This document shows, piece by piece, positions 1 to 8,426 of a DNA stretch of 59,720 nucleotides. The notes under the pieces are model-generated. The model ran no database searches, had not been told where the DNA came from, and worked only from the letters and a program-made list of their open reading frames with translations. Source of the DNA: Pseudomonadota bacterium (GTDB taxonomy: Bacteria > Desulfobacterota > Desulfobulbia > Desulfobulbales > JAHJIY01). Made by a program: the position numbers and the translations under genes. The stretch is taken from positions 1 through 59,720 of the forward strand of contig JAHJIY010000016.1 in assembly GCA_018823175.1 (NCBI GenBank), written 5' to 3'. Every line of letters starts with the position of its first letter. Within the stretch, counting starts at the first letter, position 1.

Positions 1-140
1 GGGTCAAACGAAACTTATACCCTTGCGGTATAAAGCTGAGTTGAGCCGCAAGGCGGGTCAAACGAAACTTATACCCTTGCGGTATAAAGCTGAGTTGAGC
101 CGCAAGGCGGGTCAAACGAAACTTATACCCTTGCGGTATA
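1..140. repeat. 54-bp tandem repeat with internal hairpin, about 2.6 copies
   Basis: Units begin at 1, 55 and 109; the third stops at 140 and the copies are identical where they overlap. Each unit holds the inverted repeat CCTTGCGG / CCGCAAGG around a 17-nt loop, so it is REP-like. The array ends 10 nt before the ATG at 151 and probably continues left of the window. A diverged copy in the opposite orientation lies at 39401-39483, so this is a dispersed family and not a local duplication only. Confidence 0.9.
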
Positions 141-150
141 AGAACGATAT

Positions 151-1371
151 ATGCGAAAAAAATTAATTGTTTTTACTTCCACTTTTCCGCGTTGGAAGGA
201 CGATACCGACCCTCCTTTTGTTTACGAATTGTCCCGGCGTCTGGTCTCCGATTTTGAGGTTCATGTCCTGGCGCCAAACTATCCGGGGGCCCTTCGGGCT
301 GAGACCATGGACGGGATGGAGGTTCATCGGTTCCGGTATTTCTGGTCCTGTTTTGAAAAGCTGGCCGGTTCATCAGGTATTCTGCCTACTTTAAAGAAGA
401 ACAAACTATATTATCTGCTGATTCCTTTTTTCATTATGGCTGAATTTCTGGCCTTGTTGAAATTGGTCCGTAAAATTAAACCAGATGTCGTCCATGCCCA
501 CTGGTTGATCCCGCAGGGAATTATTGCTGCTATCGTCAAAAAAATTACCGGGACCCCTTATCTGGTTACCGCCCATGGCGGCGATGTGTTCGGTTTGCAA
601 GGCGGGCTGTTTGGTTTTCTTAAACGTTTTTCCCTTGATAATGCCGATCAGGTGACGGTGGTGAGCAGTGTGATCAAACAGGTCGTTTTGGGCATAAGTG
701 ATTCAAAGGTTGTGCCGGTTGTTCTGCCAATGGGAGTGGATCCGAGGAAATTTGAGCTTGAGGAAGATAACGGTTTAATCCGCGTCAAGTATGGGGTGAA
801 AGGTCCATTTTTGTTGTTTGTCGGCCGGTTGACTGAGAAGAAGGGGGTGGGCTATCTTTTGGAAGCCATGCCTGAGATTATCAGCCGGGTTCCTGATCTT
901 AAGTTGCTGGTTATCGGTTCAGGCGAGGAAGAAGAAAATCTTAAACAATTGAGCGATTCTTTGAACATCGGCGGCAATGTAATTTTTGCCGGTTCGATTC
1001 CTAATCGTGATCTGCCGCAATTTTATGGGGCGGCGGATATTTTCATCGGCCCTTCCATTCGCGCCAAAGGCGGTGACACCGAAGGCTTTGGTCTGACCTT
1101 TGTCGAGGCCGGGATGTCGGGCTGTATTCTGATCGGCAGCAAGGTCGGCGGTATTACGGATATTATCAAGGATGGCGAGACGGGATTCCTGATTGAGGAA
1201 AAGAATCCGGCGGCTCTTGCCGGAAAGGTGCTTGAGGTGGTCGGGCTGAAAAATGAGTGGCCGGAAATAAGAAAAAGAAACAGGCAGGTGTTTGTTGATA
1301 ATTTCGGGTTGGATGTTATAGCTGAAAAGTACGCGCAGCTTTTGGCCGATGTTGGCGATCAATTAAATTAA
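151..1371 (+). CDS. GT4-family (GT-B) glycosyltransferase
   Basis: 406 aa. The N-terminal half has the DVVHAHW and TAHGGDVFG segments seen in glycogen-synthase-like GT4 enzymes that bind an acceptor at a membrane. The C-terminal half has FVGRLTEKKG and, near the end, EGFGLTFVEAGMSG, the usual E-x7-E nucleotide-sugar motif. It should transfer a sugar from an NDP donor to a lipid-linked glycan at the cytoplasmic face; donor and acceptor cannot be read from sequence. The ATG at 151 has no Shine-Dalgarno; the 54-bp repeat array ends just before it. It is followed after 21 bp by the MBOAT gene, so both are probably co-transcribed. Confidence 0.88.
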   Translation: MRKKLIVFTSTFPRWKDDTDPPFVYELSRRLVSDFEVHVLAPNYPGALRAETMDGMEVHRFRYFWSCFEKLAGSSGILPTLKKNKLYYLLIPFFIMAEFLALLKLVRKIKPDVVHAHWLIPQGIIAAIVKKITGTPYLVTAHGGDVFGLQGGLFGFLKRFSLDNADQVTVVSSVIKQVVLGISDSKVVPVVLPMGVDPRKFELEEDNGLIRVKYGVKGPFLLFVGRLTEKKGVGYLLEAMPEIISRVPDLKLLVIGSGEEEENLKQLSDSLNIGGNVIFAGSIPNRDLPQFYGAADIFIGPSIRAKGGDTEGFGLTFVEAGMSGCILIGSKVGGITDIIKDGETGFLIEEKNPAALAGKVLEVVGLKNEWPEIRKRNRQVFVDNFGLDVIAEKYAQLLADVGDQLN

Positions 1372-1392
1372 ATCTCATATTTTGATTATATA

Positions 1393-2805
1393 ATGCAGTT
1401 TGACTCCCTCTTATTTTTATTATTTTTCTTGTCGACTCTGGGCCTTTATTACGCTTTGCCATCTTGGCGCGCGCAAAAAGTGCTTTTGCTGGCGGCAAGT
1501 TATGTGTTTTACGGGGCTTACAGCCCCCCACTGATATTTCTGATCTGGTTTTCGACCTTGGTTGACTATGTCCTGGCAAAACGTATTGACGCCTCTACCA
1601 GTTTTCTGACCAGGAAATTTTTACTCATCTCCAGTCTGGTCATCAACCTGGGGCTGCTCGGCTACTTTAAATACGCGGAATTTATTCTTAATACCTTCAG
1701 CGCGATTATCAGTAAAATCGGAATTGAATATCAGGCGCCGGAGATGAATATAATCTTGCCGATCGGCATCTCCTTTTACACCTTTCAAACCATTTCCTAC
1801 ACCATAGATGTTTATCGGAAACAGCTGACTCCAAGTAAAGGACTGCTTGATTTCGCGCTCTATGTGACTTTTTTCCCTCAACTGGTGGCCGGGCCGATTG
1901 TCCGGGCCTCTCACTTTCTCCCGCAGTGTATTGCTCCCAAAAAGTTTAAATGGAATGAGTTTTTCTGGGGTCTTACTTTATTGCTGTTCGGTTTGTTTGT
2001 TAAAATTGTTCTGGCCGATACGGCAATGGCGCCGGTTGCCGACGCGGTTTTTTCTGCCCCGGAGAAAGCCACCTGGCTGGATAGCTGGGTGGGGACCTTT
2101 GCTTTTTCCGGACAGATCTTTTTTGATTTTAGTGGTTACTCGCTTTGTGCTATTGGTACGGCAATCTGCCTCGGTTTTTCTTTGCCGGATAACTTTCGCT
2201 CCCCTTACGCGGCTATCGGATTTGCTGATTTCTGGCACCGGTGGCACATTTCTTTATCCACCTGGCTGCGGGACTATCTCTACATCTCAATCGGCGGCAA
2301 TCGATCAACCATGTTGACCACCGACCGGAATCTATTATTCACCATGCTTCTGGCCGGATTATGGCATGGGGCCTCCTGGCATTTCGTCTTGTGGGGCGGT
2401 CTGCACGGATTGTTTCTGGGAATGGAAAGATTTGCCAGACAGCATATTCATATTATTAATCCGGGATTCGTGGTGCGCCTGGTCCAGATTTTACTAACCT
2501 TTATTACCGTAAGTCTGATGTGGGTCGTGTTCCGGCTCGACAGCCTAAAGGCGATACTTGCTTTTTACCGTAATCTTCTGCGATACACCCCGACTCTGAC
2601 GCTGGATGTGAACCGCGCCGGTGTTGTCGGGTTAGTGATTGTTGGCACCTTGCTGTGGCATGGTTTCACCCGGGACAAGACACTGGAGGAACGTTTTACC
2701 AGTTTCCCCGCAGCTCTTAAGGTTATTATCGTAACATCGGCCCTTGTTGGTATTGGTCTTTGCTCAACCGGAGATAGTCGTGCCTTTATCTACTTCCAAT
2801 TCTAA
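1393..2805 (+). CDS. MBOAT-family O-acyltransferase (AlgI-like)
   Basis: 470-aa polytopic membrane protein with about ten hydrophobic segments. The MBOAT signature is clear: HRWHISLSTWLRDYLYI in the middle and GLWHGASWHFVLWGGLHG further on, with the catalytic-type His in LWHGASW. AlgI/DltB/PatA relatives move an acyl (usually acetyl) group across the membrane onto an exported polysaccharide. The next gene, an SGNH-type protein overlapping its 3' end, is the usual periplasmic partner. It may act on the glycan made by the downstream locus; the substrate is unknown. No clear ribosome-binding site precedes the ATG at 1393. Confidence 0.92.
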   Translation: MQFDSLLFLLFFLSTLGLYYALPSWRAQKVLLLAASYVFYGAYSPPLIFLIWFSTLVDYVLAKRIDASTSFLTRKFLLISSLVINLGLLGYFKYAEFILNTFSAIISKIGIEYQAPEMNIILPIGISFYTFQTISYTIDVYRKQLTPSKGLLDFALYVTFFPQLVAGPIVRASHFLPQCIAPKKFKWNEFFWGLTLLLFGLFVKIVLADTAMAPVADAVFSAPEKATWLDSWVGTFAFSGQIFFDFSGYSLCAIGTAICLGFSLPDNFRSPYAAIGFADFWHRWHISLSTWLRDYLYISIGGNRSTMLTTDRNLLFTMLLAGLWHGASWHFVLWGGLHGLFLGMERFARQHIHIINPGFVVRLVQILLTFITVSLMWVVFRLDSLKAILAFYRNLLRYTPTLTLDVNRAGVVGLVIVGTLLWHGFTRDKTLEERFTSFPAALKVIIVTSALVGIGLCSTGDSRAFIYFQF

Positions 2806-3892
2806 TCAGCGCTTTCCGCGATCGGGTATTGTTTTGCCGTTTGTTATCGGAATTATTATTGCGGTAACAATGCTGCTGGCCGTGGAGATACGCCTCAGGG
2901 GATTAGGTATTGAGCCAAATGTCAGGGACTCGCCCGAACTCTGGGCGGCCCAACGTGAATTGGCGGCCCAGCTTGGCAATCAGGCGATCATTGTAGTTGG
3001 CGATTCAAGGGGGCAACTGGATATCGATTTGCCGACCCTGAAAGAAGCGACCGGTCTGACCCCTGTGCAGCTGGCCATTGATGGCTCGTGGTCTCTTCCT
3101 GTCCTGGCGGATCTTGCGGCCGACCCACGCATTACCGGCACCATTATTGTTGATACTTCGGCCGGCAAACTTATTCCGCAAAGCAGCCGTGATCGTTCCC
3201 ATGAGTGGACCGAGTTCTATCAAAAAAAATATCGGGGTTTACTCTCGCCGGCGATAGAGACCAGACTTAAAGGGTTTCTGCAGGAAAAGTCGGCCCTCTA
3301 TTCGTCCATGATTCCGTTGGACCGGCTTCCGGGTATCCTGTTTTCCAATAATAAATATTCGTCCACATATCTGAAGACCCGGAGTGACCGGCAGCGGGAT
3401 GGAGATTACCGATTGGTTAAAATGCCTGATTTCTATGTGGCTCGGGTGATTCGACATTTTGGTGGACAACAACTCCTTAAAAACAAGTACTTCCGTAGTT
3501 TTGCCGAATTTGACAGCTCGATGCGGGAACAGATCGCCGGTCAACCGGCCAGAGATCCTGGCGCGGACCAGAAATTGAAGAGTGAATATGAGGGGAAACT
3601 CTCTTATGTCCATTCCCTTGTCAAGCAAATACAAGCCCGCAATGGCAGGATATTTTTTGTGCGCTTTCCATCGGATAAACTTGTTTGGCTGATCGATGAT
3701 TATCGGCAGCCGCGCTGGGTTTTCTGGGATACCTTTGCTCAAACTACCAGCGCTACGGCTGTCCATTTTCAGGATTTCCCGGATTTGAGAAAATATTCCC
3801 TGCCGGACGGCTCCCATCTTGATCAAAGGGATAAAAAGAGTTTTACCACCGCTTTAGTTGCCGCCTTATCCTTAAAAAAAGCAGGAAGTTAA
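2780..3892 (+). CDS. SGNH-like periplasmic acyltransferase partner of the MBOAT protein
   Basis: About 370 aa with one N-terminal membrane anchor (residues about 12-35) and a large extracytoplasmic domain. VVGDSRGQ fits block I of an SGNH hydrolase (GDS), and DGSHLDQ near the end fits the Asp-x-x-His block (catalytic Asp and His). GTG at 2780 is chosen because GGAGA lies 6-8 nt upstream; it overlaps the MBOAT gene by 26 bp, indicating translational coupling. In alginate and similar systems the MBOAT protein hands the acyl group to such an SGNH partner. Sequence drift from AlgX/AlgJ is large, so the family call is by motif and context. Confidence 0.7.
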   Translation: MPLSTSNSNQRFPRSGIVLPFVIGIIIAVTMLLAVEIRLRGLGIEPNVRDSPELWAAQRELAAQLGNQAIIVVGDSRGQLDIDLPTLKEATGLTPVQLAIDGSWSLPVLADLAADPRITGTIIVDTSAGKLIPQSSRDRSHEWTEFYQKKYRGLLSPAIETRLKGFLQEKSALYSSMIPLDRLPGILFSNNKYSSTYLKTRSDRQRDGDYRLVKMPDFYVARVIRHFGGQQLLKNKYFRSFAEFDSSMREQIAGQPARDPGADQKLKSEYEGKLSYVHSLVKQIQARNGRIFFVRFPSDKLVWLIDDYRQPRWVFWDTFAQTTSATAVHFQDFPDLRKYSLPDGSHLDQRDKKSFTTALVAALSLKKAGS

Positions 3893-3996
3893 TAGCTTGT
3901 AAAAGAAGTGCGGTTGGTCGGTTTGCGGGAGAAGTTAGCCTATTGTTTTCCGATGCCGGCCAATTTTTCCCAGATAAACCAGATAAAATATTTTTC

Positions 3997-4026
3997 TTGA
4001 TTCCCAAATCCATCCTGTGCTATTAT
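3997..4026 (+). promoter_or_regulatory. Candidate sigma-70 promoter for the regulator gene
   Basis: TTGATT at 3997-4002 and TATTAT at 4021-4026 are separated by 18 bp. Transcription would start near 4033, putting the whole heptanucleotide array in the 5' untranslated leader of the gene at 4177. Confidence 0.5.
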
Positions 4027-4066
4027 GTTCTTTAAAACAGAACGATAAAGCTCTCAGGTTTGAGTC

Positions 4067-4171
4067 TTCAACCTTCAACCTTCAACCTTAAACCTTCAAC
4101 CTTCAACCTTAAACCTTCAACCTTCAACCTTAAACCTTCAACCTTCAACCTTCAACCTTCAACCTTAAACC
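4067..4171. repeat. Heptanucleotide microsatellite, 15 units of TTCAACC/TTAAACC
   Basis: Fifteen uninterrupted 7-bp units, eleven TTCAACC and four TTAAACC, end 5 nt before the ATG at 4177. There is no Shine-Dalgarno between array and ATG. A TTG at 4060 reads through the array in frame with the regulator (PSTFNLK-type repeats). Because the unit is not a multiple of three, a change by one unit would break that extended frame and also change leader length. Confidence 0.95.
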
Positions 4172-4176
4172 TAAAA

Positions 4177-4740
4177 ATGGTTTCAATTTTAAATAGTCTC
4201 ATTACCTCAAAGGCCAGGGTTAAAATCCTGATGCGCCTTTTTCTTAATCCGGACCGCCACGCCTATCTGCGTGAATTGGCCGATGAATTCAGTATGTCAA
4301 CCGGTCTGCTCAGTGATGAGCTTAAACAACTTAAAAAATCCGGTTTCCTCGAAAGCGAGAAAAATGGCCGTCAGATTCACTACCGCGCCAATCAGCAGCA
4401 TCCTCTTTTTTCCGAATTAAACTCGATGGTCAGAAAGGCCTTGGGCATGGACCGGATCATCGACTCCATTGTCGAGCGTCTCGGCGATCTCGAATCGGCA
4501 TACCTGATCGACGATTACGCCGAGGGCAAGGACACCGGCCTGATCGATCTGATCCTGGTCGGTGACATCGATCAGGTAAATCTCACAGATCTGGTCGCCA
4601 AGACCGAAAAATATATCGGCCGCAAAATCAGAACATTGATCCTTGGCCGTGCTGAGTTTGACTCAATGTCCAGGGTTTTCGGTGACCGTCCCATGCTGTT
4701 GCTTTGGAAAAGCGGGGAACTATTGCGGCAAGAGAAGTAG
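4177..4740 (+). CDS. Winged-helix regulator with degenerate nucleotidyltransferase-like domain
   Basis: 187 aa from the ATG at 4177; the frame is open upstream only because it runs through the heptad repeats, so I do not use the TTG at 4060. Residues about 5-75 form an ArsR-type winged helix (SKARVKILMRLFLNPDRHAYLREL followed by a recognition-helix segment SMSTGLLSDELKQLKKSGFL is the visible core, given here in two parts). The C-terminal part resembles the MNT nucleotidyltransferase fold (IDLILVGDID), but lacks the GSxxxG and DxD catalytic residues. Such proteins commonly sit at the head of polysaccharide loci in this phylum. It probably controls the operon starting at 4804. Confidence 0.75.
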   Translation: MVSILNSLITSKARVKILMRLFLNPDRHAYLRELADEFSMSTGLLSDELKQLKKSGFLESEKNGRQIHYRANQQHPLFSELNSMVRKALGMDRIIDSIVERLGDLESAYLIDDYAEGKDTGLIDLILVGDIDQVNLTDLVAKTEKYIGRKIRTLILGRAEFDSMSRVFGDRPMLLLWKSGELLRQEK

Positions 4741-4803
4741 GTGTTTTTTTGAAAATAATAGTTTTGCTTTGTCATTTCATTTAACAAGAAAAAGGAAAGT
4801 GAT

Positions 4804-5583
4804 ATGAAAGCAGTATTGTTGGCAGGTGGTTTAGGTACACGAATAAGCGAAGAAAGTGGAGTTAAGCCTAAACCAATGATTGAAGTCGGAGGCAAACCGA
4901 TTCTGTGGCATATTATGAAACTTTATTCTGCTCACGGAATAATGGATTTTATTATATGTTGCGGCTACAAGGGGTACATGATCAAGGAGTATTTTGCCAA
5001 TTACTTTCTTCATATGTCAGATGTTACATTTGACATGCAGCATAATCAGATGGAAGTGCATCATAAATATGTTGACCCCTGGCGTGTAACACTTGTGGAT
5101 ACAGGTGAAAATACCCTTACCGGCGGTCGGTTAAAACGGGTTAAAGACTATATCGGAACAGATCCTTTCTGTTTCACCTATGGTGATGGTGTTTCCGATG
5201 TTGATATCAGTGCTTTAATTGATTGTCATCGCCGGCACGGGAAAAAAGCAACAGTGACTGCTGTGCAGCCGCCAGGTCGGTATGGCGCATTGAATATTGA
5301 TAAATCGGTAGTTACCGGTTTTCAGGAGAAACCTGATGGTGATGGGGCCTGGATAAATGGTGGTTTTTTTGTCCTCGACCCCTCGGTTATGGATCTTATT
5401 GAGGGCGATCAAACAAGTTGGGAGTCTACTCCGTTGATGAAACTTGCAGCAGACAATGAGCTGTATGCCTACAAGCATAGAGGGTTCTGGCAGGCGATGG
5501 ATACCTTGCGAGATAAGAATCAACTCGAAGAACTTTGGGCAAATAATCCTCCCTGGAAGGTGTGGAATGATTCTGTTCGGTGA
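4804..5583 (+). CDS. rfbF: Glucose-1-phosphate cytidylyltransferase
   Basis: 259 aa, the family's usual length. LAGGLGTR near the N-terminus is the nucleotide-binding loop, followed by KPKPMIEVGGKPILWHIMK, and GDGVSDVD provides the metal-binding Asp. It makes CDP-glucose from CTP and glucose 1-phosphate, the first step to CDP-6-deoxy sugars. AGGAAAG lies 7 nt before the ATG. It heads a tightly packed operon; rfbG overlaps its last 17 bp. Confidence 0.97.
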   Translation: MKAVLLAGGLGTRISEESGVKPKPMIEVGGKPILWHIMKLYSAHGIMDFIICCGYKGYMIKEYFANYFLHMSDVTFDMQHNQMEVHHKYVDPWRVTLVDTGENTLTGGRLKRVKDYIGTDPFCFTYGDGVSDVDISALIDCHRRHGKKATVTAVQPPGRYGALNIDKSVVTGFQEKPDGDGAWINGGFFVLDPSVMDLIEGDQTSWESTPLMKLAADNELYAYKHRGFWQAMDTLRDKNQLEELWANNPPWKVWNDSVR

Positions 5584-6649
5584 CATCTATCGTGGTCAAC
5601 GTGTACTTGTAACGGGACACACCGGTTTCAAGGGGAGCTGGCTCGCACTTTGGCTGAATCAACTCGGGGCCAGAGTAGCAGGTATATCACTGGACCCGGA
5701 TACAAGTCCTAATCATTTTGATCTTCTGGGTTTGAATATCGATGATTATCGACTTGATATTCGCCTGGGGGATGAAGTTGGAAATCTAGTCGAGAGAATT
5801 CGTCCCGATATGGTTTTTCATCTTGCGGCCCAACCTCTGGTTCGGCGCTCTTACCTTGACCCTTTGGGTAATTGGTCTACGAATGTTATGGGGACGGCGA
5901 ATGTGCTAGAGGCCTGCCGTAAGGTTGAAAGCGTAAGGAGTATAGTTGTTATCACAACGGATAAGGTGTACGCAAACCAGGAGTGGTCCCGAGGTTATCG
6001 TGAGGATGATCGGCTGGGCGGATATGATCCATATAGTGCCTCAAAAGCGGCATGTGAAATACTGATAGACAGTTACCGAAAATCTTTTTTCGCAGGCAGC
6101 AGCAGTGCACCGTTGATGGCCTCCGCTCGTGCTGGGAATGTCGTAGGAGGAGGAGATTGGTCTGAAGATCGTTTGATCCCTGATCTGATCAGATCAGTAG
6201 GAGCGAACAAACCTTTATTTGTCCGTTCGCCACAAGCAACCCGCCCCTGGCAACATGTCCTTGAATGTCTAGCCGGATATCTGTTATTGGGGCAGAGACT
6301 CTCCGTAACGCGTCACGAATATGCGGAAGCATGGAATTTTGGTCCTGGAGTGGAAGATAACCGGACTGTGTTGGAAGTACTCACCTTGATGCAGGCACAT
6401 TGGCCACAATTAATTTGGGAGCAGGATAATGCCCCTCAACCCCATGAGGCTACTCTTCTCTACTTGGATTGTGCCAAGGCAAAAGATCGGTTGAACTGGA
6501 AGCCTGTCTGGACTCTTGAGAAGGCACTTAAGGCAACAACTGACTGGTACCGTCAATTTCAGGAGCAGGGTGCGGTGATGTCCGGAAAACAATTATCTGA
6601 ATATGTTGCTGATGCATGCACTTCCGAGGCATCCTGGGTGCAGAAATGA
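5567..6649 (+). CDS. rfbG: CDP-glucose 4,6-dehydratase
   Basis: 360 aa. Short-chain dehydrogenase fold with the NAD-binding motif GHTGFKGSW near residue 17, TTDKVYAN and the catalytic tyrosine-lysine in DPYSASKAA. It converts CDP-glucose to CDP-4-keto-6-deoxyglucose. ATG 5567 is chosen over the upstream in-frame ATG at 5444 because conserved sequence starts here and GGAAGG is just upstream; it overlaps rfbF by 17 bp. The next gene overlaps by 4 bp (ATGA). Confidence 0.96.
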   Translation: MILFGDIYRGQRVLVTGHTGFKGSWLALWLNQLGARVAGISLDPDTSPNHFDLLGLNIDDYRLDIRLGDEVGNLVERIRPDMVFHLAAQPLVRRSYLDPLGNWSTNVMGTANVLEACRKVESVRSIVVITTDKVYANQEWSRGYREDDRLGGYDPYSASKAACEILIDSYRKSFFAGSSSAPLMASARAGNVVGGGDWSEDRLIPDLIRSVGANKPLFVRSPQATRPWQHVLECLAGYLLLGQRLSVTRHEYAEAWNFGPGVEDNRTVLEVLTLMQAHWPQLIWEQDNAPQPHEATLLYLDCAKAKDRLNWKPVWTLEKALKATTDWYRQFQEQGAVMSGKQLSEYVADACTSEASWVQK

Positions 6650-7197
6650 AAGTGAAGGAAACCTCTATCCCCGGGCTTTTAGTTGTTGAAACTGAGGCAG
6701 CATCGGATCATCGAGGGTTGTTTGCCCGTCTCTTCTGTCAGGATGAACTTCAAGAGTTGCTTGGGACACGAAAGATTGTTCAAATCAATTACTCATCCAC
6801 CCAGGACACGGGTGCGGTCAGAGGGCTTCATTATCAGCAGTCACCTTTTGCTGAAATGAAATTTGTCCGCTGTCTTCAAGGTAAGGTCTGGGATGTAGCT
6901 GTCGACTTGCGAGTTGGTTCACATACATTTTTAAGATGGCATGCCGAGGAACTTTCAAGAAATAACATGCGCATGATGGTTATCCCCGAAGGATTTGCCC
7001 ATGGATTTCAGGTTCTTGAGGAAAACAGTGAGCTCTTATATCTTCATACGGCTATGTATGCAAAAGACTCGGAAGGCGGCATTCAGCCGGAGGACAAAAT
7101 GCTGGCTATTAATTGGCCTCTGCCCGTTTATGATCTTTCAGAACGTGACAGGACTCATTCATTATTGACTTCAGATTTTATTGGATTGATTGTATGA
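6646..7197 (+). CDS. NDP-4-keto-6-deoxyhexose 3,5-epimerase-like (RfbC family)
   Basis: 183 aa cupin of the RmlC family. GLFARLFCQDE, the catalytic His in VRGLHYQQ and PEGFAHGFQVL are recognisable. Given its place between rfbG and a C-methyltransferase, the substrate is most likely a CDP-4-keto-6-deoxyhexose, not dTDP; no rmlA, rmlB or rmlD is present in the window. It could epimerise C3 and/or C5. Start and stop overlap neighbours by 4 bp at each end, so it is translationally coupled. Confidence 0.88.
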   Translation: MKVKETSIPGLLVVETEAASDHRGLFARLFCQDELQELLGTRKIVQINYSSTQDTGAVRGLHYQQSPFAEMKFVRCLQGKVWDVAVDLRVGSHTFLRWHAEELSRNNMRMMVIPEGFAHGFQVLEENSELLYLHTAMYAKDSEGGIQPEDKMLAINWPLPVYDLSERDRTHSLLTSDFIGLIV

Positions 7198-8426
7198 ATT
7201 GTCGTTATTGCGGCTCACACCTGGAGCATACTTTTCTTGACCTGGGCTTTGCTCCACCGTCGAACGCCTATCTGCGTGAAGAAGATCTCAACAAGCCTGA
7301 ATTGTATTACCCCCTCAAACTGAAGGTGTGCACAGGGTGCTGGTTGGTGCAGACAGAGGATTATGCGCAAGCGGATCAGTTGTTTTCCCCTGATTATGCC
7401 TATTTTTCTTCAACCTCTTCAAGCTGGCTTATGCACGCGAAGCGCTTTTCTGAGAACATGATCCACTCTCTTGGCCTTAATGAAGGTAGTTTTGTTATTG
7501 AAGTAGCTTCCAATGATGGATATTTACTTAAAAATTTTGTTAAGGCCGGGATTCCTTGTCTTGGGATTGAACCTACTGACAGTACAGCAGTTGTCGCAGA
7601 AGGGCTTGGGGTCGCCGTCGTGAGAGAATTCTTTGGTGAGGCTCTTGCCAAAAGACTTGAAAAAGATGGCCGGCAGGCAGATCTGATAATTGGGAATAAT
7701 GTATATGCACATGTCCCTGACATCAATGATTTCACCCGTGGATTGAAAATTGCGCTGAAATCGGGTGGCACTATTTCTCTTGAATTTCCACATCTAATGC
7801 GGCTGATTGAGCATTGTCAGTTTGATACCGTTTATCATGAACATTATTCTTATCTTTCCATGTGTGTCGTTAAGCTTATTTTTAAACAGGCAGGTCTAAG
7901 GGTATTTGACGTCGAGGAGTTAAATACCCATGGCGGGAGCCTGCGTGTTTTTGCTTGTCATGATGATGATTCAAGATTAACCGCTGATTCGGTTAATCAG
8001 ATTTTGAACCGGGAAACAGCCAGTGGTCTGCAATCCTTGTCTACTTATCAAGCGTTTCAATCCCGGGCTGATAAGGTAAAGTATGATCTGTTGCGCTTTC
8101 TGCTTAAACAAAAGGAAGAAGGCAAGACTTTGATTGCCTACGGAGCTGCGGCTAAGGGAAATACTCTCCTTAATTATGCCGGAGTTAAACCTGATCTTCT
8201 TCCTATGGTTTGTGATGCCGCTCCATCAAAACAAGGTAAATATTTGCCAGGTAGTCATATTGCGATAGGTAATCCTGAAATGATGCGTAAAATAAAACCT
8301 GATATCGTGTTGATTCTGCCATGGAATATCGTCGACGAAGTCTCTGCGCAGCATGATTACATACGGGAATGGGGTGGGCGGTTTGCGGTTGCTGTTCCAA
8401 TGATGAAAGTGCTGGAGGCGAATTAA
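7194..8426 (+). CDS. NDP-hexose C-methyltransferase (TylC3-like)
   Basis: 410 aa in three parts: an N-terminal zinc-binding domain (Cys3, Cys6, Cys46, Cys49), a class I SAM-binding domain with VIEVASNDGYLLK as motif I, and the C-terminal domain with YGAAAKGNTLLNY found in this family. These enzymes add a methyl carbon to C3 of a 4-keto-6-deoxy sugar nucleotide. With rfbF and rfbG directly upstream the substrate is probably CDP-4-keto-6-deoxyglucose or its epimer, giving a branched sugar. Overlaps the epimerase by 4 bp and the aminotransferase by 1 bp. Confidence 0.92.
   Translation: MNCRYCGSHLEHTFLDLGFAPPSNAYLREEDLNKPELYYPLKLKVCTGCWLVQTEDYAQADQLFSPDYAYFSSTSSSWLMHAKRFSENMIHSLGLNEGSFVIEVASNDGYLLKNFVKAGIPCLGIEPTDSTAVVAEGLGVAVVREFFGEALAKRLEKDGRQADLIIGNNVYAHVPDINDFTRGLKIALKSGGTISLEFPHLMRLIEHCQFDTVYHEHYSYLSMCVVKLIFKQAGLRVFDVEELNTHGGSLRVFACHDDDSRLTADSVNQILNRETASGLQSLSTYQAFQSRADKVKYDLLRFLLKQKEEGKTLIAYGAAAKGNTLLNYAGVKPDLLPMVCDAAPSKQGKYLPGSHIAIGNPEMMRKIKPDIVLILPWNIVDEVSAQHDYIREWGGRFAVAVPMMKVLEAN

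Noticed and set aside
1..140. CRISPR array
   Set aside because: The 54-bp units follow each other directly with no variable spacers, and no cas genes are present.
3239..3826. 195-codon minus-strand reading frame inside the SGNH gene
   Set aside because: Antisense shadow of a gene with clear family motifs.
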